Positions 6,934-14,531 of a stretch of 26,331 bases of DNA are shown piece by piece. The stretch is taken from the NCBI GenBank assembly GCA_006546595.1, contig VIAD01000022.1, positions 1 to 26,331 on the forward strand. The letters are read 5' to 3'. Every line of letters starts with the position of its first letter. Within the stretch, counting starts at the first letter, position 1. The DNA comes from Moraxellaceae bacterium AER2_44_116 (lineage in GTDB: Bacteria > Pseudomonadota > Gammaproteobacteria > Pseudomonadales > Moraxellaceae). Below the pieces are notes generated by a model. It made no database searches and was not told the origin of the DNA. It saw only the letters and a list, made by a program, of their open reading frames with translations. Both the position numbers and the translations under genes were made by a program.

Positions 6934-9073
6934 GAAAATGACTCAAAAACAATTGCCGTAAACGTCGTAAACCCTGAAAACCCAGTGGCTCATAACCATG
7001 TTGAAAACGGACATAAACCCGTTCACCAAAGGTCGCGGGCAATTTGAGTGAAGTAGGTTTTAAGTCAAACAAGAAAACGCGTTCTAAGGTTTTGGTACCA
7101 TTGTTATCGTTGGGATTCGTAGCAATCGTCCCTCCTCCTGATAAGGCCAGTGCCGACGAAGGTAAATCGTTCACTCCACTGGGTAATTCACGGATAGCCA
7201 TAGCAGGATGTTGAAACATGACATTTTCACTGAGGCGAATATCGATGTTTTTTAACCGTGAACGGACTAAATCAATATCATCTTGCGAGACCACCGCACG
7301 GACTTTCAACTGGTCGGCATCGAGAATGTATCCCACTAATGCGCCTTGTTTAAAAAACCGTGTATTCATATCTTGAGCCGTGGCCACCACTAATATGCCT
7401 TCACTCTGTGCATAACCCACTAAGCGTGCTGCTCGTTCTTGTAAACGGGTTAAGGCGTCTTGTTCTTGCGTTAATTGCCGTAAGGTTAAAGCAGCTTTGG
7501 CAGGTTCACCAAACTGTTCGGCACGATAACGCGCTTCGGCCTCGGCGACTTTGGCACGACTGACCGCGACTTCTGCGGCAAGTGCAGCATCCTCCAAGAC
7601 ATACAAGGCCATCCCTTTATGAACGTAAGTATTCGGCGGGACTAACCAGCGTTGAAAAAAGCCATCACCGCCTGAATGGAGCATCGCTTGATCGGGTAGC
7701 CAGATCACGCCTTCAGCTGTGGTGCGTAAGGGTATCGGCAAGACAAAGATCAGAGCTAACATAGCCGCTATTAAAGCATGGGTACGATGACGGGCGACTT
7801 CCCGTCGTTGTTGTAACGAAGCCCCGCGATAAATGTGTTTCCATGCTTTCCACAGCGGCAAACCAAATTGAGTGGTTAGACTCCATAAAGCCAACAATAC
7901 GCCAATAATAAAAAACTCACCCGCGACAAAGAGCATAATCGACAAGGTGACAAAGGTACGATAACACCATGCCAAGGGCGTATAGAGGATTAACCACGGT
8001 TTTTCCCCTGCGGCGGTCATGGGCGGCGTTAAATCATGGACACCGTAAAAATACCGATCCCATAACCACGTTAAATACTGTTGACCGCGTTGGGCAAGAT
8101 TCGGAATTTCAATTAAATCGGTGAGAATGTAGTACGCGTCGTAACGTAATAGCGGATTGCCATTAACCACTAAGGTCGAAATGCCTGCAATAACCATCGT
8201 GTTGTAAGCAATGGCGCGGACAACCCCAGGCTCAGACAACTCCCAAACAAATAATGCCAAGGCCGCAATAAACACTTCGACCAACATCCCTGCGGCACCG
8301 ACTATGGCTCGTTGATATTTAGAGGGGAAGGCCGCAGAGGCAGAGGCATCGACATAAGGAAACGGCGCAAAGACTAAAAACATCAAGCCCATTTCGTGGA
8401 CATGACCGCCCCATGTCCGTGTGGCAAAAGCATGACCCAATTCGTGCAGTAATTTCACCACAGGAAATACCAACGCCATGACTAATAAATTACTCGACGA
8501 TAAGACTTGGTCGGAAAAGTTATGGGTTAATGCTGACCAATGTTGAAAGGCAAGCATCAGTGCAGGGACAACTACCGCCAGCCATAAGGCCGCACCCCAG
8601 CCACTAAAACACCACGATACAGCAGGTAAAAAACGCTCAATAAACGGCGCAGGATTGACTAAGGGCAGTTTTAAGCTGGTCGGATTCATCAGCCATTGCT
8701 TAAAGGTTTCACCGCGCTTTTTTTTGTAGCGCACTAATAAAGCCGCAGAATCAGGGGTGATATCGGTTTGTAATAAATCGGCACTGTGTAATTGTACTAA
8801 TAAATCGACGATTTCATTTTGCGTACAGGCATCATCATCACCGTGGCTATTGGCTTCTTCCCATAAGGCTTGGACGGTACGTTGGCCATCCATACAACTG
8901 ACTAAACGCTGCGCGGCAGGCGACAAACGATGATAACGACCACTGGAAGGATTTTGTAGAACAAACCAAATTTGCCCACGATAACTATGCCGATGCATTT
9001 GTACTTGCGGCACGAGTCGAGGATATAAGGTTGCGACACTGTGCCATGAGCTACTAAACAGACTACGCGACAT
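6926..9073 (-). CDS. PqqD-like / M50 site-2 protease / HlyD adaptor fusion
   Basis: A 715-residue membrane protein with three parts. Residues about 35-105 resemble a PqqD-type peptide-binding domain (YHRLSPAAQRLVSCMDGQRT, then a helical segment). Residues about 150-430 form the M50 membrane core, with the zinc site HELGH at 210-214 and the second motif NGNPLLRYDAYYILTD near 305-320, plus several hydrophobic spans. The C-terminal part is a HlyD-like adaptor: GVIWLPDQAMLHSGGDG, a helical hairpin, then a barrel with VVSQDDIDLVRSRL. Proteins annotated as 'putative peptide zinc metalloprotease' have this layout. A good ribosome binding site (AAGGA, 6 bp) supports the start. The role is inferred: an inner-membrane channel or processing factor coupled to the SecA-like motor. 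All key zinc ligands are present. Confidence 0.85.
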   Translation of the reverse strand: MSRSLFSSSWHSVATLYPRLVPQVQMHRHSYRGQIWFVLQNPSSGRYHRLSPAAQRLVSCMDGQRTVQALWEEANSHGDDDACTQNEIVDLLVQLHSADLLQTDITPDSAALLVRYKKKRGETFKQWLMNPTSLKLPLVNPAPFIERFLPAVSWCFSGWGAALWLAVVVPALMLAFQHWSALTHNFSDQVLSSSNLLVMALVFPVVKLLHELGHAFATRTWGGHVHEMGLMFLVFAPFPYVDASASAAFPSKYQRAIVGAAGMLVEVFIAALALFVWELSEPGVVRAIAYNTMVIAGISTLVVNGNPLLRYDAYYILTDLIEIPNLAQRGQQYLTWLWDRYFYGVHDLTPPMTAAGEKPWLILYTPLAWCYRTFVTLSIMLFVAGEFFIIGVLLALWSLTTQFGLPLWKAWKHIYRGASLQQRREVARHRTHALIAAMLALIFVLPIPLRTTAEGVIWLPDQAMLHSGGDGFFQRWLVPPNTYVHKGMALYVLEDAALAAEVAVSRAKVAEAEARYRAEQFGEPAKAALTLRQLTQEQDALTRLQERAARLVGYAQSEGILVVATAQDMNTRFFKQGALVGYILDADQLKVRAVVSQDDIDLVRSRLKNIDIRLSENVMFQHPAMAIRELPSGVNDLPSSALALSGGGTIATNPNDNNGTKTLERVFLFDLKPTSLKLPATFGERVYVRFQHGYEPLGFQGLRRLRQLFLSHFHV

Positions 9074-9173
9074 GATACATCCTTTTTATCGTCCTAATCT
9101 TCATGTGAATTCCCATCTTATCGCTATGCCCATTTAAAAGAGTTCGACTTAAAAAATATGTTTACCTTGACGA

Positions 9174-10475
9174 TCAAAATACTAAGCGGTGATGACGCTG
9201 AATTTCTTGAGCAAACGCAGGAAAAACGCCTGCCTGTTGCGCATAGCTAGGCCACTGCGCAACCACATCCATAACTTCTGCAATAATCAATTCGGCCTCT
9301 TTGCGAAAAGTTTGCGCAGGGATTAACAAATCGCTGCTGACAAAATGATCTCGCTTACCGTTTAATGACAGTTGGTGAGCATTCACCCACGGTGAATCAG
9401 GCTTATAGCTATAGGCAACGTCAAAGGCAGGCGACAGTTGCCACTGGTGTTGAGCGTTTAAAATAAAGCCTATATTTTTACTATGGTCGTCAAGATTTCT
9501 AGCGACAATGTTAAACACCATACGGCGATACATTTCTAAGGCGGCTGATCTACTGAGTTTTAGTGCCCGCATCAAGGCAAACACTTGCTCATAACTGTAA
9601 TAACCTGGTTTTTTATAATCCGCATGATCCATGGCACACAGCGATTGATAATGCACTTTATGATTACCCACGCGATCAAAGCGTTTGGTCATGAAGTGTG
9701 CGCGCTCACCATCCAGCAATAACTCGCAAGGCGACATGTTAATGCCTGCCGCTTTTGCCATTAAATAATAGGCATACTCCATACGGCCAAAACCTTGGGG
9801 ATCACCAAAGGTTTCTTTCGCCCGCGAATGCTCCACAACACCATCAAATTTTAATAAATAATGTTCAAAACCGTCGGGTAAATCGACCTGACCACTACGG
9901 ATTTCCGTGTGTGTTTGATTGATACCAATCACCGCCTTGGGTCGTGCGCCACCTGCCGATGTCCCTACTTGCAACATCGCCGTCAGTGCGTCCTGCTGTT
10001 GTGATGAAGTCAACGGTTTGATCAATTGTGCGCGTTGATCCAAAATGGTTTGCGCGATATGAATTAGGCTTTCCAGCTCCACAGGCGTGGAGATATTGGG
10101 CTGTTTCTCGAGCGAAGGAGCATACTCTAATGCCCCCATACCTCGTTTCCCTGTATATAACAAACGTTCTAAAGCCGTAAATGTGACAGGATCGCGACCT
10201 GTCCGTGCTAACCATGCGTCAATGATGGCGTTACCAAAATCATCAGGTAAGGTGTCAGCAAAAGCAGCAGGTAAACCTTTATAGGTCTCTTTTGAGAGTG
10301 CAGGAAACTGGTAAATCTGCGATGACAGCGGTAGTCTAATCGGGCTGATTTCTATGCCTGTTTTTATCCATGAAGGCTCATATTGAAAAGCGCATAACCC
10401 TGTGCTTTGGTCATACGATAACGCACCGACCGTGCTGCCCCATAAAACCACCCGTGCCAGTTGATGAGTTACCAA
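9174..10475 (-). CDS. hipA: HipA family serine/threonine kinase toxin
   Basis: A 433-residue HipA-type kinase. The glycine-rich loop GTSAGGARPKAV (about residue 167) is the family's ATP-binding element. The catalytic segment FNIVARNLDDHSKNIGF carries the Asp/His/Lys/Asn pattern of HipA, followed by LSPAFDVAY, the metal-binding Asp. Characterised HipA proteins phosphorylate an aminoacyl-tRNA synthetase and induce dormancy; the target here is unknown. Its start overlaps the end of the HTH gene by 7 bp, the standard antitoxin-toxin order. The kinase residues look intact, so it should be active. The pair lies between the two adaptor genes of the export cluster and looks like an insertion there. 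Confidence 0.92.
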   Translation of the reverse strand: MVTHQLARVVLWGSTVGALSYDQSTGLCAFQYEPSWIKTGIEISPIRLPLSSQIYQFPALSKETYKGLPAAFADTLPDDFGNAIIDAWLARTGRDPVTFTALERLLYTGKRGMGALEYAPSLEKQPNISTPVELESLIHIAQTILDQRAQLIKPLTSSQQQDALTAMLQVGTSAGGARPKAVIGINQTHTEIRSGQVDLPDGFEHYLLKFDGVVEHSRAKETFGDPQGFGRMEYAYYLMAKAAGINMSPCELLLDGERAHFMTKRFDRVGNHKVHYQSLCAMDHADYKKPGYYSYEQVFALMRALKLSRSAALEMYRRMVFNIVARNLDDHSKNIGFILNAQHQWQLSPAFDVAYSYKPDSPWVNAHQLSLNGKRDHFVSSDLLIPAQTFRKEAELIIAEVMDVVAQWPSYAQQAGVFPAFAQEIQRHHRLVF

Positions 10476-10819
10476 TTTAAGTCATCCTCGGTGGGCTGCG
10501 TATCAAGCGTTCGTTTGAGGACGGCGCGTTGTCTTTTTTTACCGTCTAGTTTGAGCAGTTCTATGGGGCTGAAAGGAAGTTCAGGTAAAAAATTATCGAC
10601 ATTCTCTAATTTACCCAACACTCTTAAAATACCAATAATAACTTCAAACTTCGCTTTACCATTAATGGCATGGCGATACGTGCCTTCCGAGATGCCTAAT
10701 TCATCGGCAATGGCTTTCTGTGGTACATTGGCTTCTAAGCGCATTTGTTCTAAACGCTGGCCCAGTTCTTTGGCCATGGCTGCATCAGTCATGGCATAGC
10801 GATTTTTTGGATTAGTCAT
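10469..10819 (-). CDS. hipB: HipB-type helix-turn-helix antitoxin
   Basis: A 116-residue protein with an XRE-like helix-turn-helix at about residues 17-60: LGQRLEQMRLEANVPQKAIA then DELGISEGTYRHAINGKAK. A C-terminal tail of about 50 residues (including PFSPIELLKLDGKKRQR) probably contacts the toxin. Family knowledge: HipB represses its own promoter and neutralises HipA. A second in-frame ATG lies at 10795; neither start has a clear ribosome binding site. The upstream 90 bp is very AT-rich and holds a 14-bp palindrome that could be its operator. Confidence 0.88.
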   Translation of the reverse strand: MTNPKNRYAMTDAAMAKELGQRLEQMRLEANVPQKAIADELGISEGTYRHAINGKAKFEVIIGILRVLGKLENVDNFLPELPFSPIELLKLDGKKRQRAVLKRTLDTQPTEDDLNW

Positions 10820-10846
10820 GATATATAAACATCAAATTATTGCCGT

Positions 10847-10860
10847 TTAAATGCATTTAA
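10847..10860. promoter_or_regulatory. Candidate HipB operator palindrome
   Basis: A perfect 14-bp palindrome TTAAATGCATTTAA sits 28 bp before hipB, flanked by an imperfect GCC...GGC pair. HipB-type antitoxins bind palindromes at their own promoter, so this is a plausible operator. The region is AT-rich enough that chance is possible. Confidence 0.35.
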
Positions 10861-10910
10861 GGCTATTAAACATCATTTTCTTAATGATTAAAATAAATTA
10901 CTCTAATAAT

Positions 10911-12770
10911 TTACGGCAACCATTTCCAGCTCATCAACGACAGCCATTCCGTTAAGGGATGGGTCAATATCCACCACAGTTGCTGTTGTCCTGTTTCCAC
11001 CTTGCCCACCCCTTCCATCCCAGGACGCAATCGAATCGACGATTGCGCTAACCGTGCCTCAACACGAAAGAAGTTTTTACCGTCTTGCACTGTGGCGACG
11101 GGCGTTACTTTACTGATGGTGAAGGGAATCGGATCACTGGCAATGCCAATAATCACCAACTTACCGTGTTGACCTGTGCGTAAATGACGAATTTCACGCT
11201 CATCAACTTGTAAAATAACCCGATAACTTTCCAGCGGTGCAAGAGTAAATAATTCTTTGCCTAGCTCAATCGGCGCACCAATTTGTTGGCTTAAATCACC
11301 TGCAACAATCATCGCGTCGAATGGCGCGGTTAACTGTGAACGGTTAATTTTATCGCTGACCAATGCCAGTTGTGCTTCCGACTGCTGTAGTTGCGCGCTA
11401 ATCACTTGCACATCAGTGAGATTATGTTTGGCCACGGCTTCTCGGAGTTTACTGTCGTATTGATCCCGCTCACTCGCCCAACGTGCTTGTTCTATTTTGA
11501 GTTCACGGTCATCTAATTTCGCTAAGGGTTGGGCTTTATGGACGATATCCCCTGCACGAACATAAGCAGCTTGAATAAATCCTGCAAACGGCGCACTAGC
11601 GACGCGTTGCACTTCTCCTTCAATCACCGTTTTAGCGGATACCCGATAATCGACATGAACGACACTGAGGACAACAACGGCTAATAACACCAATGCTGTT
11701 GCGGTTTTCCAAATTAAATGGCGGGGGCCAAACAATTTGGTTAATAACGTACGACTTTCCGCGAGCAAACGGCCAACGGAACTACGCTCGGCTTGCTGTC
11801 GCTGGTCAATGATCGGTGCTATCAGTGACGCAAAGGCTGCCAGCCAATGTTGCTCACTCTCGGTGAAGCCGTTGTTATGTTCACGTTCTAGCATCAAGAT
11901 ACCGACGGTCTGTGCGCCGTGTACCAGAGGGTACGAAATAATTGAACCTGCTTTGGATAAGCTTAACAATTGACTATGGAGTGGATAAGCGCTCGTCGGT
12001 GTGATGGCTGGAGCGGTGACTACCCCTTCACTGGGGCTGAGGCTATTGGATTTGGCTACAGGCAAAAGAATACGTTTACCGACATCTAAACATTCTTCCA
12101 TCGCGGCAACATAGGCTTTACTCAGCGGAATATGTTTATCAAAAACGGCTGTTTCCGATAAGGCCAGCAGACGAATATGGGCGTGATGACTTAAACCGAT
12201 AGCGACCTTGGAACAGCTAAAGCGTTGGGCTAAATCATTGCTGACTTCAAACAAGGCTTGTTGTAATTGCGGATGCCGTAGCACAAGGGTCATCGATTCT
12301 AAGACGGAGGAAGTACGTTCTGCCGTCTGTGTCATCAACTCCAGTTCACGACTAGACAGCAGATTGATTAACCACGCACTACTCCAATGCAATTGTCGAA
12401 GCGCGTGTTGAGCCTCTTGTATACGACCATTAATCACTAACACCACTAAGCTGTTAACTTTCGCGCCGACCATGACGGGATAGGCTAATTCATAGCTACT
12501 GCCGTCTTTACTGGCTTGGACAATAGACTGGGCTTGTTTTAAACAACTCTCGACAATGACACTGAGATGACTTAAATCAGGGGCAGGATTTGGCCACACG
12601 GCAATGGGCACAAAGCTGCGTTGGTCTTGACCTTCGACTAAGACAGCGGCGGCTTTCACATGGGTAATTTGCTGACAGAGCAATGCTAACCACGCACGAC
12701 AAAAGGTCTCTGAGGTCTTGGCATGAATAAAATTGTCCCATACCAATAACGACGCATCTTCTGAGATCAT
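10911..12770 (-). CDS. GAF domain / HlyD-type adaptor fusion
   Basis: A 619-residue protein. Residues 1 to about 150 are a first sensor-like region and about 165-320 a GAF domain (FEVSNDLAQRFSCSKVAIGL and a later GSIISYPLVHGAQTVGILML). One membrane span follows at about 353-373 (IWKTATALVLLAVVVLSVV). Then comes the adaptor part: VASAPFAGFIQAAYVRAGDI (lipoyl-like half), a coiled-coil hairpin at about 410-470, the second lipoyl half LTAPFDAMIVAGDL, and a beta barrel. The GAF region would face the cytosol and the adaptor part the periplasm, an odd arrangement for a membrane-fusion protein. Its start overlaps the TolC-like stop by 4 bp. It probably links the inner-membrane components to the TolC-like channel, with the GAF domain sensing a ligand or binding a partner. 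The export role is inferred from neighbours. Confidence 0.85.
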   Translation of the reverse strand: MISEDASLLVWDNFIHAKTSETFCRAWLALLCQQITHVKAAAVLVEGQDQRSFVPIAVWPNPAPDLSHLSVIVESCLKQAQSIVQASKDGSSYELAYPVMVGAKVNSLVVLVINGRIQEAQHALRQLHWSSAWLINLLSSRELELMTQTAERTSSVLESMTLVLRHPQLQQALFEVSNDLAQRFSCSKVAIGLSHHAHIRLLALSETAVFDKHIPLSKAYVAAMEECLDVGKRILLPVAKSNSLSPSEGVVTAPAITPTSAYPLHSQLLSLSKAGSIISYPLVHGAQTVGILMLEREHNNGFTESEQHWLAAFASLIAPIIDQRQQAERSSVGRLLAESRTLLTKLFGPRHLIWKTATALVLLAVVVLSVVHVDYRVSAKTVIEGEVQRVASAPFAGFIQAAYVRAGDIVHKAQPLAKLDDRELKIEQARWASERDQYDSKLREAVAKHNLTDVQVISAQLQQSEAQLALVSDKINRSQLTAPFDAMIVAGDLSQQIGAPIELGKELFTLAPLESYRVILQVDEREIRHLRTGQHGKLVIIGIASDPIPFTISKVTPVATVQDGKNFFRVEARLAQSSIRLRPGMEGVGKVETGQQQLWWILTHPLTEWLSLMSWKWLP

Positions 12771-14158
12771 TGACCACTCTCCTGTGCGTCGTCGATAAAT
12801 AAGCCATCAATCATCGCGATATCTTGATGGGTGACTGTCCCAGCCAGTGTTTTAAGTTTTATCATGGCGATGAGTTGTTGATAGTAGCCTTTGGCTAAAT
12901 CGCGTTGTGCGGCATAACGTTGCTGTTGCGCTTGTAAAATATCTAACTCGGATTTTAACCCTGACTGTGTGCCTTGACGTGCTGCCGTTAAGGCGATATT
13001 TGTGGCAATCATTTCTTGTTGTGAGGCACGAATTTTAGCTTGAGATACTAAGCCACTGTACCATGCTTGTTTGCTGTTATTCATTACTGTACGGCGGGTG
13101 TTCTCTAAGGCATATTCGGCTTTTTCTAATAACGCCTTTGCTTCTTGGACTTTGGCAAACTGTGAGCCGCCATTAAACAGTGCCCAGTTTGCCTGTAAGC
13201 CGACATAACTTTGGGTGATGTCATAGCCATTTTGTCCTGGAAAGCCACCGACCGCCTGACTGTTTTGGGTGTAATTACCAATTAAATCGACGGTTGGAAT
13301 AAAACCAGCCCCTTGTTTAGAAACATCTTCACGGGCGGCATCTCTGGCTTTGCGGGCGGCTTCGATATCAGGATTATGGACAATGATGGTATTCAGCCAA
13401 TCGGGTAAAGACGATGCTTCGAGCGGGGGAAGTTGTAAATTATCTCGTAAGGTGGGTAAATTTAATGACTTCAAAGCGCCAGTTAATTGTTCGAGAGCAG
13501 CACGTTTAATTTCAATATCGGCCAAGGCCATTTGGGTTTCGGCTTGGCTTTGTAAATATTTACTATACGCTTCTTCACGTTGCGGTAAACCATGTACCCC
13601 TAAGACACTACCCCGCTCCATAATCGCTAATTGTTGCTGTGCGGCTTGTTCTTGCCGAAGGGTAAAATCATGCTGATCGCGTGCCATTAAAATATCTAAC
13701 CACGCTTCGACGACTTTAGAAAACAGCATTTGTTCCGCTGCGGCTAATTCAAATTTCGCTTTACCTACTAAGGCGTTGGCTTGCTCTTTATCGGCAATGG
13801 CGGAGTATCGCCAGAGCGGTTGACTGAGATTCACTTGCCATGAATGGCTGTTATACCGATCTTTCTGCTCTAAGACATTCAAATCACGGGTGAGATAACC
13901 CCGTTGATTGGCATTGGTATTCACACTCGCTGTGATCTGCGGCAAAAAAGCTCCGATCATTTGACGATTGCGGGCTTGTGCGGCACGTAGCTCGGCGACG
14001 GTTCCTTGATACGTGGGTTCATCTTTCAGTGCTATGGCTAATAAGTCAGATAAAGACTGAGCGGCAACAGGAAGAGATAGTCCAAGGGATAAGAAAGTAA
14101 TGCCAATCAAACGAATCAATAGCGAACAACGGCCATGTGAAAGGGGAATTAAAGTCAT
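12767..14158 (-). CDS. TolC family outer membrane channel protein
   Basis: A 463-residue outer-membrane efflux protein. Residues 1-33 are a signal peptide (hydrophobic core LIGITFLSLGLSLPVAAQS). The mature part shows the two-repeat TolC architecture: long coiled-coil helices (AELRAAQARNRQMIGAFLPQ, later AREDVSKQGAGFIPTVDLIG) and strands near LRDLNVLEQ and YVGLQANWALFNGG, the latter being a conserved 'W.lFnGG' segment of the family. It should form the trimeric exit duct. It is the first gene of the export cluster and overlaps the GAF/HlyD gene by 4 bp. The ribosome binding site is weak. Confidence 0.9.
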   Translation of the reverse strand: MTLIPLSHGRCSLLIRLIGITFLSLGLSLPVAAQSLSDLLAIALKDEPTYQGTVAELRAAQARNRQMIGAFLPQITASVNTNANQRGYLTRDLNVLEQKDRYNSHSWQVNLSQPLWRYSAIADKEQANALVGKAKFELAAAEQMLFSKVVEAWLDILMARDQHDFTLRQEQAAQQQLAIMERGSVLGVHGLPQREEAYSKYLQSQAETQMALADIEIKRAALEQLTGALKSLNLPTLRDNLQLPPLEASSLPDWLNTIIVHNPDIEAARKARDAAREDVSKQGAGFIPTVDLIGNYTQNSQAVGGFPGQNGYDITQSYVGLQANWALFNGGSQFAKVQEAKALLEKAEYALENTRRTVMNNSKQAWYSGLVSQAKIRASQQEMIATNIALTAARQGTQSGLKSELDILQAQQQRYAAQRDLAKGYYQQLIAMIKLKTLAGTVTHQDIAMIDGLFIDDAQESGQ

Positions 14159-14357
14159 GGATTAGGGGCTTGCTTCATGCAACATAATAATTGACTTGAT
14201 TCTAACATGGATCACTTAGGAGGGTAAATTTAGAAGGTCTTTTTTACGGCATAGAAAATACTCCCCACTGATGACTAAGTAAAAATATAACCCTATCCGT
14301 TTACAACCGCGTTTGACACGGAATATATACTATTAATTGGCGTTTTAAAGAAGGGTG
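14159..14357. other. Upstream region of the export cluster
   Basis: About 200 bp of AT-rich DNA before the TolC-like gene. The cluster promoter should lie here, but I cannot place a convincing pair of -35/-10 boxes. No gene with recognisable content is seen. Confidence 0.35.
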
Positions 14358-14531
14358 TCATATCCCATCCCCCATCCCAATATATTTGCATAAAATAGAT
14401 ACAGGCCAGCTCGACTGTTGCGACACTGTCGCAATCATTTGGGCAGCAAGCTGCTGCCCAATTGCAGACTTGCACTCATTTACGCTACTTGGGCAATAAG
14501 CTGTTGCCAAAAATTGCTGCATATCACTCAT
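14358..14531 (-). CDS. Small ORF translationally coupled to AlbA_2 gene (57 aa)
   Basis: An ATG at 14531 overlaps the TGA of the AlbA_2 gene (ATGA), and a 57-codon frame runs to TGA at 14358. The product starts MSDMQQFLATAYCPSS and has no family I recognise. It runs through two hairpin elements, so the reading frame may be accidental. A neighbouring frame contains a fragment reading WQQLIAQVA that resembles the AIGQQLAAQ in this frame, which hints at a duplicated or decayed segment. It could be a real coupled peptide or a gene remnant; confidence is low. Confidence 0.25.
   Translation of the reverse strand: MSDMQQFLATAYCPSSVNECKSAIGQQLAAQMIATVSQQSSWPVSILCKYIGMGDGI
14418..14434. repeat. Inverted repeat, 8-bp arms
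   Basis: TTGCGACA, central C, TGTCGCAA form a perfect inverted repeat. It is too tight for a good RNA hairpin loop and looks more like a protein-binding dyad. Confidence 0.4.
14439..14461. repeat. Strong hairpin, 10-bp arms with 3-nt loop
   Basis: TTGGGCAGCA, loop AGC, TGCTGCCCAA. A related but imperfect copy (TTGGGCAATAAGCTGTTGCC) lies about 50 bp to the right at 14489-14508. No T-run follows on either strand, so it is not a standard terminator. Both lie downstream of the AlbA_2 gene and could stabilise its mRNA end or serve as binding sites. Confidence 0.5.
14489..14510. repeat. Second, imperfect copy of the hairpin element
   Basis: TTGGGCAATAAGCTGTTGCC shares 17 of 20 positions with the element at 14439 and lies in the same orientation. 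One arm has a single-base bulge. Confidence 0.4.

Noticed and set aside
14293..14475. 60-codon open frame on the minus strand
   Set aside because: It has no ribosome binding site, runs through hairpins and is cysteine/tryptophan-rich in an unnatural way; the ATGA-coupled frame on the same strand is a better candidate.
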